A stretch of 64,000 nucleotides of DNA from Rhizobium sp. SSA_523 (GTDB lineage Bacteria > Pseudomonadota > Alphaproteobacteria > Rhizobiales > Rhizobiaceae): NCBI RefSeq assembly GCF_030435705.1, contig NZ_CP129381.1, positions 1,178,001 through 1,242,000 on the forward strand, in the 5' to 3' direction. How positions within the stretch are numbered: position 1 is the first letter of the stretch; every line of letters starts with the position of its first letter. Below are positions 27,031-36,382 of this stretch, piece after piece. The translations under genes were made by a program, and so were the position numbers. Under the pieces are notes generated by a model. It made no database searches. It was given only the letters and a program-made list of their open reading frames with translations, and had not been told where the DNA came from.

Positions 27031-29218
27031 CGGGAAGACCTGCAATCACTTTATCCAGCGTGACGGGATAATTGCGCACCCTGACGCCGGAGGCATTGTA
27101 GACGGCGTTGGCAATGGCTGCCGCCACACCGCAAAGCCCAAGCTCACCAACGCCTTTCGCCTTCATGGGCGAGGACATGGGGTCCGCCTCATCGAGGAAG
27201 ATCACGTCCTGATGCGGGATATCCGCATGCACCGGCACTTCGTAGCCGGCAAGGTCGTGATTGACGAAAAAGCCGGCACGCGTATCGACGGCGAGTTCTT
27301 CCGACAGCGCACCGCCGACACCCATTGTCATGGCGCCGATCACCTGGCTGCGGGCGGTGATAGGGTTCAGGATGCGTCCGGCGGCGCAGACGGCCAGCAT
27401 GCGGCGAATACGGCTTTCGCCGGTCGCGACATCGACCCCCACCTCGACGAAATGGGCGCCGAAGGTGGATTGCTGGTGCGTCTCGGTCAGATCGCCCCAT
27501 TCCATCGTGTCTTCGCCCACCAGGCCCTCATCTCCCGCCGCCTGTGCAAGCGGGACCGACCGGTTGCCGGAGCGCACTTCGCCGTCGACGAAGACGACGT
27601 CGCCGGAGTTGAAGCCCAGCTTGGCGGCGACCGCTTCCCGCAATTTTACGCAGGCTGCATAGACGCCGGATGTCGAGGAATTGGCGCCGAACTGACCGCC
27701 GGACCCAGCCGAGACCGGGAAGCGGGAATCGCCGAGATGCACGGCGATCTTGTCGATCGGCAGGCCCAGCATTTCAGCAGCCGTCTGGGCGATAATCGTA
27801 TAGCTGCCGGTGCCGATATCCGTCATGTCGGTTTCGACCGTGACGATCCCGTCGCGGTCAAGCCGCACGCGCGCGCCGGACGGCAGGACGAGATTGTTGC
27901 GGAACGCCGCCGCAACGCCAAGACCAATCAGCCAATTGCCCTCGCGCCGTGCGCCCGGCAGGCCCCGCTTCGACCAGCCGAAGCGCTCTGCGCCAAGCCT
28001 CAGGCAGCCGATGAGGTCGCGTTGCGAGAAAGGCCGCTGCGGCTTTTCAGGATCGACCTGCGTATCGTTGGCGATCCTGAACTGCACCGGATCCATCTGC
28101 AGCTTCTCGGCCATTTCGTCGATTGCAATCTCGAGCGCCATCAGACCTGGCGCCTCTCCCGGCGCGCGCATTGCATTGCCTTCCGGCAGATGCAACGTCG
28201 CCAGTCGCATCGCCGTCATCCGGTTCGCACCGGCATAGAGAAGACGGGTCTGGGCAACCGCGGTTTCCAGCTGTCCTCCCGGCTGGTCGCCCGACCAGCT
28301 CTCATGCGCGATGGCGGTGATCTTGCCGTCACGCTCCGCGCCGATCCTGATCCGCTGCACCGTGGCTGGCCGATGCGTGGTATTGTTCATCATGAGGGGA
28401 CGGGGCAAGGCGACCTTGACAGGGCGCTTGGCCGCACGCGCGCCGAGCACCGCCAGGACGGCATCCGCCCGCAGGAACAGTTTGCCGCCGAAGCCGCCGC
28501 CGATATAGGGCGACATCAGGTGGATCTTCTCCTTGTCGATGTTCAGCGTGGTGGCGAGGTCGCTGCGCCACCAGTCGATCATCTGGCTGGAGGTCCACAC
28601 CGTAACCTCGTCACCCTCCCAGACGGCGAGCGATGCATGCGGCTCCATCATGGCGTGTGACTGATCGGGGGTCGAATAGGTCTCGTCCAGCGTGACGGCG
28701 GCGCTGGCGAAGGCGGTATCGAAATCGCCGACCGCCGTATCCGGCTGCTGTGACTCCTCCGGCTTCTTAGCGGTCTTCATCGCCGCCTTCAGATCGAAGA
28801 CACCCGGCTCCACGCTATAATCGACCTTGATGAGGCCGGCCGCGGCGCGCGCCTGCTCGAATGTCTCGGCCACCACCACAGCGATCGCCTGATGGTAATG
28901 CTGGATCTCGTCGCCGCCGAAGAGCTTGGCGGTATTGAATTTCCCTTTTTCGCGATCGCCGATTTCGAGCGTGGTGACCACCGAAAGAACTCCGGGCGCG
29001 GCCCGGGCAGCGGTGACATCCATGGAGGTGATGCGACCCTTGGCGATCGACGCTCCCACCGGATAGCCATAGGCATAGGCAATGCGGGGATCGTGCCATT
29101 CATAGGCATATTGAGCCCGACCGGTCGTCTTCAGCGGGCCATCGATCCGGTGGATCGGCTGGCTCACCACCTTGAGCTGATCAATGGGATTGGTTGTGGC
29201 TGGCGTGTCGAACTTCAT
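27020..29218 (-). CDS. paoC: Aldehyde oxidoreductase molybdenum-binding subunit PaoC
   Basis: 732 residues, as I recall the same length as E. coli PaoC. Xanthine-oxidase-family catalytic subunit binding molybdopterin (in E. coli, the cytosine dinucleotide form). Motifs: GGGFGGKLFLRADAVLA for cofactor binding, GSGGQFGANSSTSGVYAAC in the middle, and KGVGELGLCGVAAAIANAV at the C-terminus, where the Glu falls at residue 692, the active-site position known for E. coli PaoC. It oxidises aldehydes, preferentially aromatic ones, in the periplasm after Tat export carried by PaoA. Last gene of paoABC, three bases after paoB. Confidence 0.93.
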   Translation of the reverse strand: MKFDTPATTNPIDQLKVVSQPIHRIDGPLKTTGRAQYAYEWHDPRIAYAYGYPVGASIAKGRITSMDVTAARAAPGVLSVVTTLEIGDREKGKFNTAKLFGGDEIQHYHQAIAVVVAETFEQARAAAGLIKVDYSVEPGVFDLKAAMKTAKKPEESQQPDTAVGDFDTAFASAAVTLDETYSTPDQSHAMMEPHASLAVWEGDEVTVWTSSQMIDWWRSDLATTLNIDKEKIHLMSPYIGGGFGGKLFLRADAVLAVLGARAAKRPVKVALPRPLMMNNTTHRPATVQRIRIGAERDGKITAIAHESWSGDQPGGQLETAVAQTRLLYAGANRMTAMRLATLHLPEGNAMRAPGEAPGLMALEIAIDEMAEKLQMDPVQFRIANDTQVDPEKPQRPFSQRDLIGCLRLGAERFGWSKRGLPGARREGNWLIGLGVAAAFRNNLVLPSGARVRLDRDGIVTVETDMTDIGTGSYTIIAQTAAEMLGLPIDKIAVHLGDSRFPVSAGSGGQFGANSSTSGVYAACVKLREAVAAKLGFNSGDVVFVDGEVRSGNRSVPLAQAAGDEGLVGEDTMEWGDLTETHQQSTFGAHFVEVGVDVATGESRIRRMLAVCAAGRILNPITARSQVIGAMTMGVGGALSEELAVDTRAGFFVNHDLAGYEVPVHADIPHQDVIFLDEADPMSSPMKAKGVGELGLCGVAAAIANAVYNASGVRVRNYPVTLDKVIAGLPELA

Positions 29219-29221
29219 GGT

Positions 29222-30172
29222 TCAAGCCTTCGCTTCTGCGATCACGGCTGCGAGCGTCCGCTCGACCAGATCGATCTTGTACCGGTTGTGCTCTGTCGGC
29301 CGCGCATCGGCCAGAAGCCTTGCGGCGGTCGGCTTGGCGCCGTTTGCGAGCTCTTCATCCGCCGCGTCGAGCCGCCATGGCTTGTGGGCGATCCCGCCGA
29401 CCGCGACTCGTCCGCTGCCATCCGGCTGGATGATCGCACCGACCGAAACGAGGGCAAAGGCATAAGAGGCCCGATCGCGCACCTTCCGATAGATGTGACG
29501 GCCGCCAATCGGCGCAGGCAAAACGGCGGCAGTGATCAGTTCGCCCGGATCCAGCACCGTTTCGATGTGCGGCGTGTCGCCCGGCAGGCGATGGAACTCG
29601 GCCATCTTGATCGTACGACGGCTGCCGTCGGGCCGCATCGTTTCGATGACGGCATCGAGGGCACGCATGGCGACAGCCATGTCGCTCGGATGGGTTGCAA
29701 TGCACGCGTCGCTGACGCCGACCAGACCGAGCTGCCGGCTGAAGCCGCCGATTGCCGAACAGCCGCTGCCGGGCTGCCGCTTGTTGCACGGCTGGTTCGT
29801 ATCGTAGAAATAGGGACAGCGGGTTCGCTGCAGCAGGTTTCCTGCGGTCGTGGCCTTGTTGCGCAGCTGGCCGGATGCCCCGGACAGCAGGGCGCGCGCC
29901 AGCAAGCCGTAATCGCGGCGAACGATCTCGTTTGCGGCCAGATCAGTGTTGCGGACGAGGGCACCAATGCGCAGGCCGCCCTCTTGCGTCGGCTCGATCT
30001 TGTCGAGACCCAGGCCGTTGACATCGATCAGATGGGTCGGCGCTTCGATCTCGAGTTTCATCAGATCGAGAAGATTGGTGCCGCCGGCGATGAATTTGGC
30101 GTCCGGGTTGGAAGCAGCCGTCCTGGCCGCAGCCTCGATCGACGAGGCACGCTCAAAGCTGAAGGCTCTCAT
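29222..30172 (-). CDS. paoB: Aldehyde oxidoreductase FAD-binding subunit PaoB
   Basis: 316 residues from an ATG at 30172 that overlaps the paoA stop. A longer frame to 30385 has no reason to be used. FAD-binding motifs: [15 protein letters not shown] and [16 protein letters not shown] Cys cluster ([36 protein letters not shown]) matches the extra [4Fe-4S] site that distinguishes PaoB-like subunits from ordinary xanthine dehydrogenases. It passes electrons between the molybdenum subunit and FAD. Confidence 0.93.
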   Translation of the reverse strand: MRAFSFERASSIEAAARTAASNPDAKFIAGGTNLLDLMKLEIEAPTHLIDVNGLGLDKIEPTQEGGLRIGALVRNTDLAANEIVRRDYGLLARALLSGASGQLRNKATTAGNLLQRTRCPYFYDTNQPCNKRQPGSGCSAIGGFSRQLGLVGVSDACIATHPSDMAVAMRALDAVIETMRPDGSRRTIKMAEFHRLPGDTPHIETVLDPGELITAAVLPAPIGGRHIYRKVRDRASYAFALVSVGAIIQPDGSGRVAVGGIAHKPWRLDAADEELANGAKPTAARLLADARPTEHNRYKIDLVERTLAAVIAEAKA

Positions 30173-30807
30173 GCTTTCGTCCCCGCGACTTCGGAAATGG
30201 CATCCACAATGTTGGAATAGGCGCCGCATCGACAGAGATTGCCGCTCATGCGCTCGCGGATTTCCGCTTGCGTGACTGCGGCCCTGGCGGTGAGGTCGGC
30301 ACTCACATGGCTGGGAATATTCGCCTCGATCTCCTTCAGCACGGCGACGGAGGAACAGATCTGGCCGGGCGTGCAATAGCCGCACTGGAAACCATCATGC
30401 TTGACGAAGGCCGCCTGCATCGGATGAAGATTGCCAGGCTCGCCCAGACCTTCGATCGTGGTGATCTCGTCTCCCTCATGCATGACCGCAAGCGACAGAC
30501 AGGAATTGATGCGCCGACCATCGACCATGACCGTGCAGGCACCGCATTGGCCGTGGTCGCAGCCTTTCTTCGTGCCGGTCAGATGCAGATGTTCGCGCAG
30601 CGCGTCGAGCAAGGTGGTCCGGTTGTCGACGGACAGTTCGCGTCGCTCGCCATTGACGGCAAATGCGACTGAGGTCATGAGGCTCATGGAATTCCCCGGA
30701 GTTTGCGCGACCGCAATATGCGGCGAGGCGCCGGTCGCCGCGACAGCTGCGGCAGACGAGATAAGTAAGCTTCTCCTTGAGATTTCAAGTTGCGTCGGGC
30801 TTTGCAT
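30169..30807 (-). CDS. paoA: Aldehyde oxidoreductase 2Fe-2S subunit PaoA, Tat-exported
   Basis: 212 residues. The twin-arginine signal [17 protein letters not shown] at about 10-26 directs the folded complex to the periplasm. Ferredoxin-type cluster: [16 protein letters not shown] and the Cys near INSC. The second [2Fe-2S] domain has [11 protein letters not shown] and NLCRCGAY. It is the first gene of paoABC. A dedicated maturation chaperone gene (paoD) is not adjacent and must lie elsewhere. An 18/20 palindrome sits about 30 bases upstream of the start. Confidence 0.94.
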   Translation of the reverse strand: MQSPTQLEISRRSLLISSAAAVAATGASPHIAVAQTPGNSMSLMTSVAFAVNGERRELSVDNRTTLLDALREHLHLTGTKKGCDHGQCGACTVMVDGRRINSCLSLAVMHEGDEITTIEGLGEPGNLHPMQAAFVKHDGFQCGYCTPGQICSSVAVLKEIEANIPSHVSADLTARAAVTQAEIRERMSGNLCRCGAYSNIVDAISEVAGTKA

Positions 30808-30837
30808 GGGAGGCTCCAGTTCCGAAGATGGACATCA

Positions 30838-30857
30838 GGCGCCACCATGGCGGCGCC
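30838..30857. promoter_or_regulatory. GC-rich palindrome upstream of paoABC
   Basis: GGCGCCACCATGGCGGCGCC is an 18/20 palindrome between the paoA start and an A/T-rich stretch at 30892-30908 (CAATA-ATA-TATTG). That stretch likely contains the -10 region of the minus-strand promoter. The palindrome could be an operator or a 5'-UTR hairpin. Confidence 0.4.
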
Positions 30858-30976
30858 TATTGGAACTAGGGCGGCAAAGGCCGATGATTAGGGATCAATA
30901 ATATATTGAACCTATCCGAGGCCGATATGAATGGTCCGGCGGGGCGGAAAGCTCCGTCCAAGAGATGGCGATGCCA

Positions 30977-31978
30977 TCAGCTCGGAGGGGGCTGGGCGCC
31001 CTTCGGACGGGCGGCGACGAGACCGGCGGCGATGCTGTGATCGATGACCAGCGTATTGGCAATCCCGGCATTCAGCAGAGCCAGCAGAGGCTTGGTCTTC
31101 GCCATGCCCGCGGCCACAACGATATTGTCCGCCTTCTGCAGGTCCGCAAACTCGATGCCGGTATGGCGATCGTTGAGCCCGGTATCGGCTCGCGAACCGT
31201 CCGACTTCAGAAAGTGGCCGACCACTTCGCAGACCGCACCGGCCGCGCGCGCGCCCTCAAGATCGTTCCTGGTAATGCCCGAGGCGTGGAAGAAGCTGCC
31301 GCTCTCTTCGCAACTGCCGCAGGAAACGACGTTGAAATCCGTCGAGCTCATTTCTGCCAGGATGGGGCGGATATAGGGATCTGCTTTGAGCGCCGCACAG
31401 GTCTGAGGAAGGCCGACAACGAAAGGGACCGGCAGGCTGCGGGCACTGCCGCCGACGGTCTGTGCCATCTCCAGACTGAGAGAATAGGCGCTCGTTCCGT
31501 CATCATTGTGCGAGGCCCCCATCAGGGCCACAATCCGCGAATCCGGCTTCGAGAGCATGCGCATGGCCTCGATCGTGCGGCGCACCGTCGTCCCGCCGCC
31601 GACACCGACCGATACGTCTTTCGTGTTCAGGATGCGCCGGCTGACGTAATTTGCCGCCGCGATGCCCACCGCATCCTTGCGCTGCGGATCGAGCAGCGGA
31701 TCATCCGGATTGGCGGCATCGGCAGGCGGCGTGAGGATACAGCGGGCGAGCCCGTAAGTTGCGGCAATCCAGTCCCCCAGGGCCAGCGTTTCCGCCATCT
31801 GGTGCTCGAGGCTGATCTTGACGAGCCCGCTTTCGCGGGCGCTGGACAACATGCGCACGACCTTGGTGCGCGACACATCCAAGCGGCGGGCCACCTCCTC
31901 CTGTCCGAGCCCATGCACATAATAGAGCCACGCCGCCATCACCTGGAGGTCGTGGTCGTCTGAGCGTAGTCGCGACAT
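30977..31978 (-). CDS. SorC/DeoR-type sugar-binding transcriptional regulator
   Basis: 333 residues; ATG at 31978 with a near GGA. N-terminal helix-turn-helix GLGQEEVARRLDVSRTKVVR, then the SorC sugar-binding domain (DVSVGVGGGTTVRRTIEAM, a sugar-phosphate-isomerase-like phosphate loop). SorC proteins usually sense a phosphorylated sugar. The gene is divergent from a PTS operon, whose product would be exactly such a phosphosugar, so control of that operon is very likely. Two inverted repeats with GTGC/GCAC arms in the divergent gap are candidate operators. Confidence 0.92.
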   Translation of the reverse strand: MSRLRSDDHDLQVMAAWLYYVHGLGQEEVARRLDVSRTKVVRMLSSARESGLVKISLEHQMAETLALGDWIAATYGLARCILTPPADAANPDDPLLDPQRKDAVGIAAANYVSRRILNTKDVSVGVGGGTTVRRTIEAMRMLSKPDSRIVALMGASHNDDGTSAYSLSLEMAQTVGGSARSLPVPFVVGLPQTCAALKADPYIRPILAEMSSTDFNVVSCGSCEESGSFFHASGITRNDLEGARAAGAVCEVVGHFLKSDGSRADTGLNDRHTGIEFADLQKADNIVVAAGMAKTKPLLALLNAGIANTLVIDHSIAAGLVAARPKGAQPPPS

Positions 31979-32053
31979 CAATTCCAATCTCTCTCATTCA
32001 TCACGGCCGCACTATGCCCCAACCACTCCGGCTCGGCAAACAAAACGAACATC

Positions 32054-32070
32054 TGTGCAACCACCGCACA
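32054..32070. promoter_or_regulatory. Operator candidate, TGTGC-N7-GCACA
   Basis: Perfect five-base inverted repeat with seven-base spacer, ending one base before the -35 box of the predicted PTS promoter. It is a candidate SorC-regulator site. Confidence 0.45.
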
Positions 32071-32071
32071 C

Positions 32072-32100
32072 TTGACAGGTGACGTCATCCCGAACATTAT
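32072..32100 (+). promoter_or_regulatory. Predicted sigma-70 promoter of the PTS operon
   Basis: A perfect TTGACA (32072-32077), a 17-base spacer and CATTAT (32095-32100). It lies 76 bases upstream of the IIC start and between two inverted repeats. Confidence 0.6.
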
Positions 32101-32110
32101 GCTCAAGCGC

Positions 32111-32122
32111 GCACAAAAGTGC
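32111..32122. promoter_or_regulatory. Operator candidate, GCAC-AAAA-GTGC
   Basis: A perfect 12-base inverted repeat just downstream of the predicted -10, placed where a bound repressor would block initiation. Its arms match those of the repeat at 32054-32070 in core sequence (GCAC/GTGC). Confidence 0.45.
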
Positions 32123-32175
32123 ATTCAGAGGGGTGAATGCCGGGCGTAGCGCTCGAACACGTAAGGGAGGACAAC

Positions 32176-33600
32176 GTGGACGCAGTTCTAAGTGGCCTGA
32201 AGGCCGTCATCGATAGTCTGGGAGCGACTGTTCTGCTTCCCATCATGATCTTCATCATCGGCCTGGCGCTCGGCGCAAAGCCTGGAAAAGCGTTCCGCGC
32301 CGGCGTGACGATCGGCGTCGCCTTCATCGGCATCAATCTCGTCATCGGATTGATGTGGACGAATCTGAGTGATGTCGCGCAGGCCATTGCCACCAATACG
32401 GGTGTGACAAGAGACGTGGTCGATGTGGGCTGGCCTTCTTCGGCCGCCATCGCCTTCGGCTCGCAGGTCGGACTATGGGTCATCCCGATCGGTATCGCGG
32501 TCAATATCGCCTTGCTTCTCGCCGGATGGACCCGCACGCTGAATGTGGATGTCTGGAATTTCTGGCATTTCGCCTTTGTCGGCTCTCTGGTCACGGCGGC
32601 AACCGGCTCCCTGCCCTACGGCTTGGCGGCCGCGGCGCTGATGGCAGCATTGTCGCTCTTCTTTGCCGACTGGAGCGCAAAGCCGGTCCAGGAGTTCTAC
32701 GGCCTGCCGGGCGTCTCAGTGCCGCATCTTCTTTCGGTTCAAATCCTGCCGATCGCCATTCTGGTGAACTGGATCATTGAACGCATTCCGGGCCTGCGCG
32801 ACATCGATCTCTCAACCGATCACATTCAGAAGCGGCTGGGTGTGGCGGGCGAGCCCGTCATCCTCGGCCTCATAATCGGCATTGTCCTCGGACTGGTCGG
32901 CTTCTGGAACCCGGCGGACATTCCGGGCATGACGTCCAAGGTTCTGAAAGCGGGCATCAATCTTGCAGCGGTGATGCTGCTGCTCCCCCGCATGGTCAAG
33001 ATCCTGATGGAAGGCTTGATTCCGGTGTCCGAGGCAGCGCGCGACTTCGTGCAGAAGCGTGCGGGTGACCGCCAGATCAATATCGGCCTTGATTCGGCAA
33101 TCCTGATTGGCCATCCCGCAGCGATCTCGTCGGCGCTTCTGCTCGTTCCGATTGCCATCATTCTGTCCATCGTCCTGCCGGGCAACCGGGTCATCCTGTT
33201 CGCCGATCTTGCCGTCATTCCCTTTGTGGTGGCCCTGGCGGCGCCCATTGTTCGCGGCAACGTGCTGCGCATGGTGATTATCGGCACGATCACATTGGCC
33301 ATCGGCTTCTATATCGCCGGCGCCCTGGCACCGCTCTTCACCTCCGCCGCAGGAAGCGCAGGCTTCCAGATGCCCGCCAATGCGACCCTGATCACGGCGA
33401 TCGGTGACGGCTTCGTGTGGATCGCCTGGGTTACTGTCCAGCTGTTCAGCCAGGTCGGCTGGCTTGCGGCACCTGTCATCGCGCTGGTCGTCGGGATCTG
33501 CATGTGGCTCCTGAAAGCACGGCCTGCGGCCATGGAGAGGCTGGCTTCTGCCACGCCTGCCAAGACCTCCCAGACCACAGACGGCCGGGTATCTGCATGA
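32176..33600 (+). CDS. PTS permease subunit IIC, galactitol (GatC)-type
   Basis: About 474 residues from a GTG at 32176 with GGGAGG upstream. A polytopic membrane protein with about 11-12 hydrophobic stretches. It looks like the GatC/SgcC family: LLPIMIFIIGLALGAKPGKA near the N-terminus and FWHFAFVGSLV in the middle. It transports and phosphorylates a polyol or sugar using IIA and IIB encoded next. The specific sugar cannot be determined. Its stop overlaps the IIA start (ATGA). Confidence 0.88.
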   Translation: MDAVLSGLKAVIDSLGATVLLPIMIFIIGLALGAKPGKAFRAGVTIGVAFIGINLVIGLMWTNLSDVAQAIATNTGVTRDVVDVGWPSSAAIAFGSQVGLWVIPIGIAVNIALLLAGWTRTLNVDVWNFWHFAFVGSLVTAATGSLPYGLAAAALMAALSLFFADWSAKPVQEFYGLPGVSVPHLLSVQILPIAILVNWIIERIPGLRDIDLSTDHIQKRLGVAGEPVILGLIIGIVLGLVGFWNPADIPGMTSKVLKAGINLAAVMLLLPRMVKILMEGLIPVSEAARDFVQKRAGDRQINIGLDSAILIGHPAAISSALLLVPIAIILSIVLPGNRVILFADLAVIPFVVALAAPIVRGNVLRMVIIGTITLAIGFYIAGALAPLFTSAAGSAGFQMPANATLITAIGDGFVWIAWVTVQLFSQVGWLAAPVIALVVGICMWLLKARPAAMERLASATPAKTSQTTDGRVSA

Positions 33601-34085
33601 CGGACAGCATGAACACAACAAGCTTCCTGTCCAAAGATGATATCTTCGTTCAACTGTCGCTGCAGACATCCCATGACGTGATCGGCCGGTTGGCCGATCA
33701 CCTTCTCGCAAGGGGCAAGGTTCGTCCGAGCTATCGCGGCGCGGTGGAGCAACGCGAACTGGACATGCCGACCGGCCTTCCCCTGGAAGACGGACTGGCC
33801 GTCGCCGTGCCGCATACCGATCCGCACCACGTGCTCGTCTCCAGCGCAGCCGTTGCGACGCTGAAGGAGCCGGTGACCTTCCGCAGCATGGATGATCCGG
33901 ACAAGGAATTGCCGGTTCGGCTCGTCTTCATGCTCGCCCTGCACAGCAAGGAGGAGCAACTCGAAATGCTGTCGGCCATCGGCGGCCTGATCCAGGACAA
34001 CAAAACGCTTCAATCTCTGTGCGAAGCGGATGATAGTACTCAGATATACACGGAAATTAACCGTTATCTCAAACTGGGAGGTTGA
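33597..34085 (+). CDS. PTS subunit IIA (fructose/galactitol type)
   Basis: 162 residues; the ATG overlaps the IIC stop. The phosphorylatable His is at about residue 73 in VAVPHTDPHHV, inside the EIIA-2 fold (LPLEDGLAVAVPHT). It accepts phosphate from HPr and passes it to IIB. Cytoplasmic. No fusion to other PTS domains. Confidence 0.9.
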   Translation: MTDSMNTTSFLSKDDIFVQLSLQTSHDVIGRLADHLLARGKVRPSYRGAVEQRELDMPTGLPLEDGLAVAVPHTDPHHVLVSSAAVATLKEPVTFRSMDDPDKELPVRLVFMLALHSKEEQLEMLSAIGGLIQDNKTLQSLCEADDSTQIYTEINRYLKLGG

Positions 34086-34092
34086 GACTACT

Positions 34093-34377
34093 ATGGCGAA
34101 GAAAACTGTGCTCGTAGCCTGCGGCACCGCCGTTGCGACATCGACAGTCGTGGCCTCTGCAATCACCGAGGCGATGGGAGACCGCGGCATCGACGTGGAG
34201 ACCCGGCAATGCAAGGCGACCGAGGTCCCCACCATGCTGGACGGCGTGGATCTCATCGTCTCCACCACACCTTTGCCGCCAAACCTGCCGAAGCCGGCCA
34301 TCGTCACCCTCGCTTTCCTGACCGGGATCGGTCGCGAGGCCGAAATCAACAAGATCGCGGATATTCTGCGTGGCTGA
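34093..34377 (+). CDS. PTS subunit IIB (galactitol type)
   Basis: 94 residues, starting eight bases after the IIA stop, with GGGAGG about 12-17 bases upstream. The active-site Cys10 lies in VLVACGTAVATST, the usual phosphocysteine loop of GatB-like IIB proteins. It transfers phosphate to the sugar bound by IIC. Confidence 0.9.
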   Translation: MAKKTVLVACGTAVATSTVVASAITEAMGDRGIDVETRQCKATEVPTMLDGVDLIVSTTPLPPNLPKPAIVTLAFLTGIGREAEINKIADILRG

Positions 34378-34393
34378 GGCAGAGGGACAGCAG

Positions 34394-36382
34394 ATGGAAA
34401 TTCGCCGCGCCGTTCGCGTGTCGGTTCCGGGTGGCATCCATGCCCGACCTGCCGCAGAAATCGTGAAACTATCCAAAGCCTATAACAGCGAGCTTTTCCT
34501 GGAGCATCAGGGAAAATCGGCCACCACCCGCTCGTCCTTCAAGCTCATTCTGCTGAGCTTGAAGGAAGGCGCCGATGTGACCATCCGCGCCATTGGAGAG
34601 GATGCGGACCAGGCTGTGGAACAGATTGCCGGTTATCTGGAAGCGCGCGGGGAAGGAGCGCATCCCGAACCTCCGACACATGCGTACACGGACACTGAAC
34701 GCTCTGCCGATATACAAAACCGCGCCGCCGATCCGCAGAGAGGCGACGGGGCGCAAGACGCGCTTGCCGGGGGGCTGACAGGCGTAGCCGGCGGTTCCGG
34801 GGCAGCCACCGGGCCGGCCTTTCATTTCCGGCAGCCGGTTCTGGAAGCCTTTCCGCCCCTGTGCACAGACATGCAGGGGGACATCATCGCGGCGCGCTCT
34901 GCCCGGCATCACGTCCATGAGGCGCTTTGCCGGCAGGCCGCCAGCGCCAGCGGCCAGGGCACGGCGGAGGTTCTGAATGCCATCGCGGAACTGGCGGAGG
35001 ATGTGGAATGGGCCGCACGCATCGAGGCCCTGATCCGGGAGAACAAGAGCGCCGGTGCCGCCGTCCTGCAAGCGGGAGCCGAATTGGCGGATGAGCTGCG
35101 CGCCCTCGACGATGCCTATGCGCGTGCCCGTTCGGAGGATATTGCAAGCCTGACGCGCCTCACCGCATTGCAATTGCAGGGCAAGCGCCCGCTGAGCCTC
35201 TCCGACGTGCCGGCGGGAAGCGTTCTGATCGCCGATGAAATCAGCGCCGCCGAAGCCGGTGGAGCCGACCTTACCCGGCTGAGCGGCATTGTCACCCGCC
35301 ACGGCTCCGCCTCCAGTCACGCCGCTATTCTTGCCCGGGCCGCAGCTGTTCCCGCCGTATTCGGCGTGCAGGATCCTGCGGGTCGCCTTCCTCAGGCGAC
35401 CGCAATCGCGCTGGATGGAGATAGCGGCCTCGTCTTTCCCGATCCCGATGAGTTAACGAGGACCGCCATCCAGCTGCGGCGCCAGGCGGCCCAGGCAGAG
35501 GCCGATGCGCTCAAATCCTGGGTTGCCGTTGCGCCCAGGACAGCCGACGGCATTTCCGTGACGGTCGCCGCCAATCTGGGCTCCGCGGATGAGATCGCCC
35601 AGGCACAGGCGGTCGGCGCCATGGGCGTCGGCCTCTTCAGGACCGAGTTTCTCTTCATGAACAGGAAGGATCTTCCGGGCGAAGAGGAGCAGGTCAACAT
35701 CTACAAGCGCTTGCTGCTGGCCTTTCCGGACCATCCCGTCATCATCCGGACGCTGGATATCGGCGCGGACAAGCCGGTCCGCAGCATTTCCCTGGCGAAG
35801 GAGGAGAACCCGTTCTTGGGGTTGAGAGGCATCCGCCTGTGTCTCACGCGGCCGGAACTGTTCAAGCCGCAATTGCGCGCCCTCTTGAGAGCGGCGCCTT
35901 ACGGCAACCTGCATGTCATGCTGCCAATGGTCGCCACGACAGAGGAGATCGAAGCGGCAGAGCGCCTGATCGATGAGTGCCAGCGGGAGCTGGTGGCCGA
36001 AGGCAAGGAGTTCTCCGACTTCATCATGGGCATCATGGTGGAGACGCCCGCAGCCGTCTTTGCCGCGCAAGCGCTTGCCCGGAAGGTCCGCTTCTTCTCG
36101 ATCGGGACCAATGACCTGACGCAATATGTCATGGCCGCCGACCGGCTCAATCCCGCCGTTGCCCATCTGTGTCGAGGCGATCAACCGGCCGTGCTGGAGG
36201 CGATACGCCATGTCTGCGCCGCCGCCCGGTCCGCGGGGATCTGGGTCGGCCTTTGTGGGGAGGCAGCAAGCCATGTCGCGCTCGCCCGCCAATTCGTGGC
36301 TACCGGCGTGACGGAACTCAGCATGTCGCCTTCTTCCATCCTGAAGATGAAAAGCGCCATCCCCAGCTTCACGGCAAGCTAG
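34394..36382 (+). CDS. Fused HPr-enzyme I phosphotransferase
   Basis: 662 residues; ATG at 34394 preceded by GAGGGACAGCAG (a GTG at 34370 is the alternative). The N-terminal HPr domain (1-88) has the phospho-His16 in GGIHARPAA, and a Ser near 47 equivalent to the regulatory Ser46. An Ala/Gly/Asp-rich linker runs to about 130. Enzyme I follows: phospho-His at about 309 in GSASSHAAILARA, PEP-binding GLFRTEFLFM, and TNDLTQYVMAADR near the C-terminus. It supplies phosphate from PEP to the adjacent IIA. It has no GAF domain, so it is not the nitrogen-PTS enzyme. Confidence 0.92.
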   Translation: MEIRRAVRVSVPGGIHARPAAEIVKLSKAYNSELFLEHQGKSATTRSSFKLILLSLKEGADVTIRAIGEDADQAVEQIAGYLEARGEGAHPEPPTHAYTDTERSADIQNRAADPQRGDGAQDALAGGLTGVAGGSGAATGPAFHFRQPVLEAFPPLCTDMQGDIIAARSARHHVHEALCRQAASASGQGTAEVLNAIAELAEDVEWAARIEALIRENKSAGAAVLQAGAELADELRALDDAYARARSEDIASLTRLTALQLQGKRPLSLSDVPAGSVLIADEISAAEAGGADLTRLSGIVTRHGSASSHAAILARAAAVPAVFGVQDPAGRLPQATAIALDGDSGLVFPDPDELTRTAIQLRRQAAQAEADALKSWVAVAPRTADGISVTVAANLGSADEIAQAQAVGAMGVGLFRTEFLFMNRKDLPGEEEQVNIYKRLLLAFPDHPVIIRTLDIGADKPVRSISLAKEENPFLGLRGIRLCLTRPELFKPQLRALLRAAPYGNLHVMLPMVATTEEIEAAERLIDECQRELVAEGKEFSDFIMGIMVETPAAVFAAQALARKVRFFSIGTNDLTQYVMAADRLNPAVAHLCRGDQPAVLEAIRHVCAAARSAGIWVGLCGEAASHVALARQFVATGVTELSMSPSSILKMKSAIPSFTAS

